Shown: piece after piece, positions 1-5,810 of the stretch | How positions within the stretch are numbered: position 1 is the stretch's first letter | How the letters are laid out: every line of letters begins with the position of its first letter | Assembly (NCBI GenBank): GCA_009908585.1 | Contig: JAAAOZ010000407.1 | Location: forward strand, 1 to 6,648 | Length of the DNA: 6,648 nt | Origin: Chloroflexota bacterium | GTDB taxonomy: Bacteria > Chloroflexota > Anaerolineae > B4-G1 > SLSP01 | Direction of reading: 5' to 3' | Notes under the pieces: model-generated | Told to the model about the DNA's origin: nothing | Seen by the model: only the letters and a program-made list of their open reading frames with translations | The model's database searches: none | Position numbers and translations under genes: made by a program

Positions 1-4
1 ATCC

Positions 5-19
5 CAGACATTTTGAAAG
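5..19. repeat. Terminal inverted repeat, transposase-stop side
   Basis: CAGACATTTTGAAAG is the exact reverse complement of 1831-1845. It marks the end of the insertion sequence distal to the transposase start. A related octamer, ATTTTGAA, recurs at about 175-182 inside the element. It could be a subterminal transposase contact, but is too short to claim. Confidence 0.75.
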
Positions 20-309
20 CCGCTAGGGATGGGGGAGATAAGCGAATAGCCGTCAGCGTGAATGCAACTTACAATATCAGGAGATAAATATATCCATAAA
101 TTTCATTGCGCAAGCTCCTGATGCCTCGGGTAAGCCCCGGTGGTTGCGATTTTCCCTCGCTGCTGGCGGGCATGATTTTGAAGAAACGGTCCTCGCCGCG
201 GCCTCGATGGACAAGGATACCTATGCCTGCGCTCGATGGCAGGTTCAGAGTCGCAATATGGGCTATGTCTCGTCAAGCGGACCACGCTCTATGCCGGGCC
301 TAACCGGCC
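20..309. other. Non-coding tail of the insertion sequence
   Basis: This stretch between the left inverted repeat and the transposase stop holds no convincing gene. A plus-strand frame is open from 42 to 374 and its middle translation (about 93-295) looks moderately protein-like. However, it has no ATG/GTG start with a ribosome site near its beginning, and it runs antisense into the transposase end. An 8-bp inverted repeat, ATCAGGAG at 76-83 and CTCCTGAT at 115-122, could form a stem with a 31-nt AT-rich loop. A short GC hairpin (GGGCC at 296-300, GGCCC at 306-310) abuts the transposase stop. It has no T-run and is at best a weak terminator. Confidence 0.4.
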
Positions 310-1743
310 CTAAGTGGGACTCTCCCGGAGGGTGGGATCGAGGAGCGTGGACACCTCGACGCCCAGGGAGGTGACCAATTCTTCCGCTGTCATCAGCACA
401 TATTCATCCTCAACAATCACCATCACCTGCGGAGGAGAGCCGAAGAGATGATGCTGCAAGTCGCGTAAGCCGGTCACAGCTAACTCGGCGCCCAGGGGAG
501 TCCGCATCAGGCAATAGCAATTATGGGCGCCGATTTTGAGGGCAATAGAGGTGCGGATCGCGGCTTCACTTCGGCCCCAGGTCTGACTTTCCAGCCATCC
601 TCCTTGGTTCAACTCCCGAAAGCCTTGGTTCTCCACCCCCCACCGCTGGCGCCAGAGTTCAAACGCTGCTTCGCGACTGGCAACGGGGCGCGTGAACACC
701 AGCCCCCAGACGATCTGTTCCGTCTCCCCGGCCTCATTTTCCCGTTCCTCCCGAATGAGTAGGCCACTCAGACCCGGACAGTCGGTGCTGGGATCATCAC
801 TCAGCTTCCGCCACGCTTTCCAATAGCTGGGCCAGGCCGTCATATCGTGCAGCAACGCTAACTCCACGGTGTGTTGCTCTTTGTGACCTTGGATGGTCCG
901 GACGTAGGTGTAGGGTTCAAAGCCCGACTCCGGGAAGGAAGTCAAGGACAGCATTTCCTCAAAGATCTTCATCTCCGTATACACCCGAACGGCCGCCCCG
1001 ATCTCCTGACATTGGAGTTTGGCGAGCCATTCGCCATCCACATAAGCCCCATCCATCAACAGCCATTCGATGGCCGCGGCCCCCAACTCCTCCCGCAGCG
1101 TGCTCACCATCTCCCGTCCCGCCGCCAGTTCTCGCCCCGGCCCTTGGACCCGCCAATCAACCACAAACGGGACCGCCTCGCCCACCTGTTGTAGGATCAC
1201 CACGTGGTAGTCACTGTGACGGACGCCGGTCCCGTCAATGGCGAAGATCCCGCCCGTTAACAAGTCATGCTCGATCATCCCCTGGCGATGGGCGTCCCGA
1301 AACCGCGGGATGCTGGGCAACTCCACGGCCTTCAGCCCATTGTACAAGGTGTCCCGATGATGCGGGCGCATCCGCGCTTGCCCCGTGGTACTCCGTACCC
1401 CCTTGTCGTTGAATCCATCCCGAATCTGGGCCAAGGTGAATCCCAAAAAGCGCAGCACGCCGTGGTCTTGAAATAGATACGTGGGCGCCTGATATGGATT
1501 CGGAATCCGTAATAACGGCAATACGGCTAATTCGCGCAGCAGGAGGGCGCTCGGTACATCATCCTCATCCTTCTCCAAGGCGATCTCTATCTCCTCCAAT
1601 TGCTCCCAATAGCCAAAGGCGTTCATCGCCCCCACCAGTTCATCAAACGCCGTCGCTCGGCACGCTACTACCTCGTCAACATAGCCTTGCTTCAGGGCTT
1701 TTCGCACCCGCTGGCGATTCTCTCGCAACTGAATCCATCCCAT
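310..1743 (-). CDS. IS4-like DDE transposase
   Basis: This protein would cut and join the ends of the surrounding insertion sequence. The RNase H-like catalytic core is visible (numbering from the GTG at 1749): first aspartate in IDGTG (Asp172), second in LLMDGAY (Asp233), and the glutamate in RWGVENQGFREL (Glu373). The spacing W366-R369-E373 follows the IS4 signature Y(2)R(3)E(6)K, with Trp replacing Tyr and Leu at the Lys position. Residues 1-160 are an N-terminal, probably DNA-binding, region, and a long beta-rich insertion separates the second Asp from the Glu, as in IS4-type enzymes. The frame is intact, about 477-479 residues. I prefer the ATG at 1743 because GAGGTGA (1746-1752) sits just upstream of it; the GTG at 1749 overlaps that ribosome site. 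The terminal inverted repeats flank it. No frameshift or internal stop is seen, so it may be active. Confidence 0.85.
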   Translation of the reverse strand: MGWIQLRENRQRVRKALKQGYVDEVVACRATAFDELVGAMNAFGYWEQLEEIEIALEKDEDDVPSALLLRELAVLPLLRIPNPYQAPTYLFQDHGVLRFLGFTLAQIRDGFNDKGVRSTTGQARMRPHHRDTLYNGLKAVELPSIPRFRDAHRQGMIEHDLLTGGIFAIDGTGVRHSDYHVVILQQVGEAVPFVVDWRVQGPGRELAAGREMVSTLREELGAAAIEWLLMDGAYVDGEWLAKLQCQEIGAAVRVYTEMKIFEEMLSLTSFPESGFEPYTYVRTIQGHKEQHTVELALLHDMTAWPSYWKAWRKLSDDPSTDCPGLSGLLIREERENEAGETEQIVWGLVFTRPVASREAAFELWRQRWGVENQGFRELNQGGWLESQTWGRSEAAIRTSIALKIGAHNCYCLMRTPLGAELAVTGLRDLQHHLFGSPPQVMVIVEDEYVLMTAEELVTSLGVEVSTLLDPTLRESPT

Positions 1744-1830
1744 GTTCACCTCGCCGTTCTCTATCTTGTCCGCTTCCTGCTCCTTCCCTCTTCTGTCGTT
1801 ATTCTAGTTCAATCTCGAACTCGCGCAACC

Positions 1831-1845
1831 CTTTCAAAATGTCTG
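1831..1845. repeat. Terminal inverted repeat, transposase-start side
   Basis: CTTTCAAAATGTCTG is the exact reverse complement of 5-19. It lies about 88 bp upstream of the transposase start and marks the right boundary of the element. The bases outside (CTCCATAC) do not continue the match. Confidence 0.75.
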
Positions 1846-1907
1846 CTCCATACTTTACCCTCTTGATGATTTGCACTTGTTATTTGTATCGCACTTCCCT
1901 CTACATA

Positions 1908-1935
1908 ATTATACCACGTAAAAGTATCACCTCAA
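1908..1935 (-). promoter_or_regulatory. Sigma70-type promoter reading into the insertion sequence
   Basis: On the minus strand, TTGAGG (1930-1935; 4 of 6 consensus bases) is followed by a 16-bp spacer and a perfect TATAAT at 1908-1913. Initiation would fall near 1900. This lies 60-90 bp outside the right inverted repeat and points leftward, toward the transposase, leaving a leader of about 160 nt. It therefore looks like a host promoter that once served a leftward gene and now may drive the transposase. Confidence 0.55.
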
Positions 1936-1968
1936 AAGAAATCGAGATTGGCAATTCTCTGTCTTCGT

Positions 1969-2006
1969 AAAAAGGCCGAGACGATTCAACAAATCGCCCC
2001 GGCCTT
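1969..2006 (-). terminator. Intrinsic terminator, minus strand
   Basis: AAGGCCG (1972-1978) pairs with CGGCCTT (2000-2006), and inside it CGATT (1982-1986) pairs with AATCG (1992-1996). A 3x3 internal loop separates the two stems and the apical loop is CAACA. Read on the minus strand, the hairpin is followed immediately by TTTTT (1969-1973), as in a rho-independent terminator. On the plus strand it is followed by a weaker T-rich run. It would stop leftward transcripts coming from the murJ side just before the leftward promoter at 1908-1935. Confidence 0.6.
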
Positions 2007-2065
2007 AGATTTATATGTACGTGGACACTTCAGACCTGCTTCGGGTGCCCCTCCTCCCCCAATCC

Positions 2066-2093
2066 TTGTCACTTAGCTAAAAGCGGGTAGAAT
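2066..2093 (+). promoter_or_regulatory. murJ promoter, probably giving a leaderless mRNA
   Basis: TTGTCA (2066-2071; 5 of 6) is separated by 16 bp from TAGAAT (2088-2093; 5 of 6). The start point expected about 7 bases after the -10 box is near 2100, only four or five bases before the murJ ATG at 2105. No Shine-Dalgarno sequence is present before that ATG. Both facts suggest leaderless translation. It is the only good promoter I see for the downstream gene series. Confidence 0.6.
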
Positions 2094-2104
2094 GCCTAAC
2101 TGTA

Positions 2105-3694
2105 ATGAGTGAAGAAACACAATTGGCCGGAGAAGCGAAGCGAGTCACTCGCGCGGCGGCGTTGATTTCCGTTGGGAATTTCGCCAGCCGCGCGCTGGGC
2201 CTTGTCCGGGAGATGGTCAAGTCGTACTTTTTCGGCGCGGGCGGGGCGGACAGCGCCTTCGACGTGGCCTCGCAGGTACCGACGATGTTCTACGATCAAC
2301 TCGTCGGCGGGATGCTCAGTTCGGCGCTGGTGCCCGTCTTCTCCGATTACGCGCATCTCTCCGATCAAGAGGAGCTGTGGTCGCTCCTCAACTTCCTGCT
2401 CTCGTTCCTGGCCCTCTTCTTGGGCGGCTTCCTGCTCCTGGTGGAGATCGGTGCGCCGTGGATCGCCAAAGCCTTAGGCGTCGGGCTGGAATCGGCGTAT
2501 CTCGCGCAGGCCATCGCGATGATCCGCATCACGGCGCCGGCCATCCTCTTCTTGAACGTCTCCGGCATCCTCTCCGGCGCGCTCTACGCGCTCCAACGCT
2601 TCAATCGCCCCGCCTTCACGCCCGCGATCTCCAACGCCACGCGCGTGCTCGTCGTCATCCTGCTGGGCCAAAGCTGGGTCGACGTCCACAGCCTGGCGCT
2701 GGCCCTGCTCTTCGCCAGCATCGCTCAGGTCGCCTTCCAGTGGTCGGATCTGACCGAGTTGCAGCTCCGGTGGCGCTCGCCCTTCCCCCTCCACCCCGCG
2801 CTGATCACCATCGGGCGGCTCTACTTGCCCATCGGCCTGGGGCTGCTGGTCGATCAATTGGCTGTCGCGCTGAGCTTCAACCTGGCCTCGCGCACCGGCC
2901 CCAGCGGCATCGCGTGGATGAAATACGCCGCCACGCTGATCCAATTGCCGCTCGGCCTGGTCGTCACCGCCGTCTCCGTCGCGATTCTGCCCACGCTCTC
3001 GCGCTACGCAACCAACGCCGATGACGAGGCTTTCCGCGCGACGCTGGCCCGAGGGCTACGACTGGTGCTCGTGCTGGTATTGCCCGCCGCCGTGGGCCTG
3101 CTCGTCCTGGCAGAGCCGGTGGTCGCGCTGCTCTTCCAGCGCGGCGAATTTATGCCCGCCGACACGTTAGCCACGGCGCAGGCGCTGCGCTTCTCGGTGC
3201 TGGGTCTGATCTTCGCGGCGTTAGATCAGCCACTGATCTTCGCATTCTACGCGAGGAAAGACACCTGGACGCCGGCCTTGGTCGGCGTCGCGACGGTGAT
3301 CCTGTACGTCGGCATGGCGCTGCTCCCCACCCTCTTCGCGCCGCCGCAACTCTGGCTGTTGATCCTGGCCAACTCGCTCAAACTGACAGCGCACGCGCTG
3401 CTGATGCTCTACCTCTTCCGGCGCAAAATCGGGCAGTTGGGGCCGTACAATGTGGGACACACCGGGCTACTGGCTCTGGCGGGCGCCGCCCACCGCCGGG
3501 ATGCTGATATGGACCAGGAACATCGTCTACCCCGGCGCGATGGGCTACGCGATCCGCGTCCTGTTAGCCAGCAGCACGGGCGGCGTGATTTACTTACTCT
3601 TCCTGCGCTGGACGGGCGTGGAGGAGATTCAACTCCTGCACAGCCTCATCCGGCGGAAAACGACGGCAGGCTAATACAAACCCGAATTCAATAG
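2105..3694 (+). CDS. murJ: Lipid II flippase MurJ (MviN family), frameshifted near the C-terminus
   Basis: MurJ is a polytopic membrane protein that moves lipid-linked peptidoglycan precursor across the cytoplasmic membrane. The N-terminal signature is clear: SRALGLVREM (residues 28-37), FFGAGGADSAFDVA (42-55), then LVGGMLSSALVPVFSDY. These arginines and the aspartate correspond to the conserved cavity residues of the family. Later landmarks include LPLGLVVTAVSVAILPTLSRYA, LLFQRGEF and FYARKDTWTP. Multiple hydrophobic segments run to about residue 455. After that the frame turns into an Arg/Asp/His-rich, non-membrane tail (AAHRRDADMDQ onward) ending at 3694, while the proper C-terminus is encoded in the +1 frame and stops at 3674. 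Joining the two frames gives about 522 residues, normal for MurJ. The shift lies in GC-rich sequence around 3455-3500 and may be a true mutation or a base-call error. The start at 2105 is supported by the promoter just upstream. Confidence 0.88.
   Translation: MSEETQLAGEAKRVTRAAALISVGNFASRALGLVREMVKSYFFGAGGADSAFDVASQVPTMFYDQLVGGMLSSALVPVFSDYAHLSDQEELWSLLNFLLSFLALFLGGFLLLVEIGAPWIAKALGVGLESAYLAQAIAMIRITAPAILFLNVSGILSGALYALQRFNRPAFTPAISNATRVLVVILLGQSWVDVHSLALALLFASIAQVAFQWSDLTELQLRWRSPFPLHPALITIGRLYLPIGLGLLVDQLAVALSFNLASRTGPSGIAWMKYAATLIQLPLGLVVTAVSVAILPTLSRYATNADDEAFRATLARGLRLVLVLVLPAAVGLLVLAEPVVALLFQRGEFMPADTLATAQALRFSVLGLIFAALDQPLIFAFYARKDTWTPALVGVATVILYVGMALLPTLFAPPQLWLLILANSLKLTAHALLMLYLFRRKIGQLGPYNVGHTGLLALAGAAHRRDADMDQEHRLPRRDGLRDPRPVSQQHGRRDLLTLPALDGRGGDSTPAQPHPAENDGRLIQTRIQ
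3450..3674 (+). other. Displaced C-terminal part of MurJ, +1 frame
   Basis: This frame encodes TAGMLIWTRN, then AIRVLLASSTGG and VIYLLFLRWTGVEEIQLLHSLIRR, matching the usual end of MurJ: a last hydrophobic segment followed by a GVEEIxLL-type helix and a basic tail. It is therefore not a separate gene. It continues murJ once a single extra base (or two missing bases) upstream is allowed for. The ATG at 3450 has no ribosome site and is likely incidental. The stop TAA at 3672-3674 leaves 28 nt before the next gene. Confidence 0.8.
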
Positions 3695-3702
3695 GAAACC
3701 GT

Positions 3703-4986
3703 ATGAAAATCAAGTCATTTTCATTTTACTCGATATTGTTGCTCATGATCATATCCCTCTTAGCCACCAGCGGATGCGTGCCAGCTTCGGTCGTATACTC
3801 CGGGGATCGGCAGATCATCGTGCTGTGGCACACGCTCCACGGCGCGAAGGCAAAGGCCCTCCAGGCGCAGAGCGACCAGTTCAACGCGGAGCACGGCGAC
3901 GAGATCCTACTCATCACCGAATACCAGGAGGATATTCAGACAAAGTTGGCCGCGACGACGCCGGAACATCAGCCGGATTTGGTCGTCGTCTGGCCGGAGG
4001 ATCTGGAAGTGTATCTGCGGGACGATGCAAGCCAGCCGGACGCTGGCTGGGCATCGGAGATCGCGCGCGCGGATCTGCTGCCCATGGCGGAGGCGCTCTA
4101 CACCGTCGATGGCCGGCTCCAGGCGCTGCCGTTGGGCCTGGTGACCTACCTGCTCTATTACAACACCGATTGGATGAGCGATCTGGGCTACGATCCGCAG
4201 CAGGCGACGTGGCAGGAGTTCCGGCGCGCCGCGTGCGCGGCCACCGATCCGCAGGTGGGGCACATCGGCGTAGGCTTCCCTGGCCGCGCGAGCATCCTGA
4301 TGGCCTTTCTGACGTCGGGCGGCTCGCCCATCGTGGGGGACGATGGGCGCTACACCTTCGACGATACCGCCGGCATCGCGACCGTCAGCGTGCTTAACAC
4401 CCTCCTGAATGAGACATGCGGCGCCGTCTACGAACCGGCGGGTATCGGCAGGCAACAACTCAGCAACAGTGGGATGGCGATGTTGGTCGAATCCAGTTTG
4501 CAATTAGATGAAATCGAACAGACCATCAGCGAGGATCGCAACTTCGTCTTAGATGTGACCACGCTGCCCAGCCCGGCAGGGGAGAGCACGTCGCTCTGGT
4601 ACGGGCCGGGCCTGATGTCCATCGCGCCGGAGGGGGCGCGACGCGCGGCCGCCCGCGAGGCGCTCACCTGGTTCTACTCTCCCACCGCACAGATGCTATG
4701 GTACGAGGAGACGCGCTACCTGCCCGTGCGCGCCGCCTTGATCGAAGAGCTGCTCATCAACAGTCCCTCGCTGGCCCAAACGGCGCTCTTCGATCTGGCG
4801 CTGACCGCTGCCGAGGAGGGAAGTTGGGTCGCGTGGCCGCGCTACACCAACCTCCTGCCGTGCCGCGCGGCGCTGTTGCAGGGCTTACTTTCACTCGGCA
4901 GCGATCTCGTCCCCGCTACCTATTTAGAGGCGACCGTCGCGACGTGCAATGAGCCGTTCGGCGCGCCCTCGGAGATGACGCCATGA
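3703..4986 (+). CDS. Extracellular solute-binding lipoprotein, family 1 (sugar-type)
   Basis: This is a substrate-binding protein of an ABC importer, anchored outside the membrane by a lipid. Residues 1-24 form a lipoprotein signal peptide (basic MKIK start, hydrophobic LLLMIISLLA, then TSGC) with Cys25 as the predicted lipidated residue. The mature N-terminus shows the family 1 pattern IIVLWHTLHGAKAKALQAQSDQFNAEHGDE (from about 38). The hinge-type motif LPLGLVTYLLYYN (142-154) and TWQEF (169-173) follow, as in carbohydrate-binding members, then an SGG near residue 207. Its length of 427 residues is typical. The start is supported by AGGA at 3693-3696, six bases upstream. It lies 28 nt after the corrected murJ stop and overlaps the next gene by ATGA. 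No permease or ATPase gene is in the window, so the ligand cannot be named; sugar or polyol is the family default. Confidence 0.85.
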   Translation: MKIKSFSFYSILLLMIISLLATSGCVPASVVYSGDRQIIVLWHTLHGAKAKALQAQSDQFNAEHGDEILLITEYQEDIQTKLAATTPEHQPDLVVVWPEDLEVYLRDDASQPDAGWASEIARADLLPMAEALYTVDGRLQALPLGLVTYLLYYNTDWMSDLGYDPQQATWQEFRRAACAATDPQVGHIGVGFPGRASILMAFLTSGGSPIVGDDGRYTFDDTAGIATVSVLNTLLNETCGAVYEPAGIGRQQLSNSGMAMLVESSLQLDEIEQTISEDRNFVLDVTTLPSPAGESTSLWYGPGLMSIAPEGARRAAAREALTWFYSPTAQMLWYEETRYLPVRAALIEELLINSPSLAQTALFDLALTAAEEGSWVAWPRYTNLLPCRAALLQGLLSLGSDLVPATYLEATVATCNEPFGAPSEMTP

Positions 4987-5810
4987 GCGATCTCAAACGC
5001 TGGGCCGAGATTGTGCAGGAGATCGCGGCGGAGGCCGGGGAACTGCTGCGGCAACGCTACGGGACGACGCACATGATCCAGCAGAAGGGCTTCCGCGACA
5101 TCGTGACCGACGTGGATCTGGAGGTCGAGAAGCGGATCGTGGCGCGTCTGCGGGCGGCCTTTCCGCAGCACGCGATCATCACCGAAGAGAGCGAAGGTGA
5201 AGATGATGCGACGACGCAAGCGCCAGTGCGCTGGCTCATCGATCCCATCGATGGGACGACGAACTTCTCGCGCCACAATCCCAACTTCAGCCTCTCGATT
5301 GCGGCGGTAGCGGCAGAGGCGCCAGGAGAAGATGCGCGCCCCGTCGTCGGCGTGATCGTAGAACCGCTACGCGATTATTGCTTCGCGGCGTATCGCGGCG
5401 GCGGCGCGCGGCTCAACGAACAATCGATCCACACCTCTGCTACCACGACGATAAACCGCGCCGTGCTCGGCAGCGACATCCCGCGTGATCCCGCGCGGCG
5501 CGCGCAACATCTAACGCTGGTCACCGGCCTGCTGGCGCGCGCCCGGACGGTGCGCGTCTTAGGCTCGGCGGCGCTGGGGATGGCCTACGTCGCGGCCGGC
5601 TGGTTCGACGCCTATCTCCACCGGCATATTCACCCGTGGGATCAAGCGGCGGCCGCGCTCCTAGTCGAGGAGGCAGGCGGTGTGCTCGCGACGTGCAGCG
5701 GCGCACCGTGGACGGTCGCGGCCCCCGATCCCCTGATGGCCGCCACGCCTGAGTTGCTGACCGAACTTCGCGCCGCTCAGGTTGAGATCGAGGAGGTTGC
5801 TGATGCATAA
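4983..5810 (+). CDS. Inositol monophosphatase family protein (SuhB-like)
   Basis: This is a cytoplasmic, metal-dependent (Mg2+) sugar- or inositol-phosphate phosphatase. All core motifs are present: TDVD (42-45), EES (68-70), the signature WLIDPIDGTTNF (84-95) with Asp87 and Asp90 as metal ligands, and HPWDQAAAALLVEEAGG (217-233) with Asp220. The length of 275 residues is full for the family. The start codon overlaps the stop of the solute-binding gene (ATGA, 4983-4986), with GGAG at 4971-4974 upstream, indicating translational coupling. The stop overlaps the start of the CAP gene by 8 nt. Substrate is not determined by sequence: inositol-1-phosphate, histidinol phosphate, fructose-1,6-bisphosphate or another sugar phosphate are all possible in this family. 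The company of a sugar-type binding protein slightly favours a sugar or polyol phosphate. Confidence 0.9.
   Translation: MSDLKRWAEIVQEIAAEAGELLRQRYGTTHMIQQKGFRDIVTDVDLEVEKRIVARLRAAFPQHAIITEESEGEDDATTQAPVRWLIDPIDGTTNFSRHNPNFSLSIAAVAAEAPGEDARPVVGVIVEPLRDYCFAAYRGGGARLNEQSIHTSATTTINRAVLGSDIPRDPARRAQHLTLVTGLLARARTVRVLGSAALGMAYVAAGWFDAYLHRHIHPWDQAAAALLVEEAGGVLATCSGAPWTVAAPDPLMAATPELLTELRAAQVEIEEVADA
5790..5796 (+). promoter_or_regulatory. Strong Shine-Dalgarno site deciding the CAP gene start
   Basis: GAGGAGG lies inside the end of the phosphatase gene, six bases before the ATG at 5803. It supports that start over the in-frame GTG at 5914 and TTG at 5926, which have no properly spaced ribosome site, even though those would give a conventional short signal peptide. 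Confidence 0.7.

Larger units (their letters stand above)
5..1845 (-). mobile_element. Insertion sequence with IS4-like DDE transposase
   Basis: A minus-strand DDE transposase is enclosed by a perfect 15-bp inverted repeat, CAGACATTTTGAAAG at 5-19 and its reverse complement at 1831-1845. This gives an element of 1841 bp. The repeat lies about 88 bp upstream of the transposase start but about 290 bp beyond its stop, a longer tail than is usual for a single-gene insertion sequence. A target duplication cannot be confirmed: only four bases (ATCC) of left flank are in the window, and the right flank begins CTCC, so three of four agree. The matches stop exactly at base 5 and base 1845. The family assignment rests on the transposase motifs; I do not recognise the named element. 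A 15-bp perfect match between the two flanks is very unlikely by chance, so the boundaries are fairly firm. Confidence 0.75.

Noticed and set aside
293..310. GC hairpin at the transposase stop as a terminator
   Set aside because: The stem is only five pairs and no T-run follows on the minus strand.
523..1476. Several plus-strand open frames of about 70-110 codons
   Set aside because: They are antisense shadows of the transposase gene, have no ribosome sites, and show no recognisable domains.
1494..1970. A 158-codon plus-strand frame across the insertion boundary
   Set aside because: It is antisense to the transposase start, crosses the inverted repeat and AT-rich intergenic DNA, and is low-complexity Ser/Pro-rich.
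346..2028. Nine-base direct match CGTGGACAC at 346-354 and 2020-2028
   Set aside because: One copy is inside the transposase coding end and the match does not extend; it does not fit the inverted-repeat boundaries and is likely chance.
2172..3024. Arg/Pro-rich open frames overlapping murJ on both strands
   Set aside because: They are GC-rich shadows of a clearly recognisable membrane protein frame.
3907..4503. A 198-codon minus-strand frame opposite the solute-binding protein gene
   Set aside because: The plus-strand frame has a lipoprotein signal and family motifs; the minus-strand translation has none, and such antisense frames are common in GC-rich genes.
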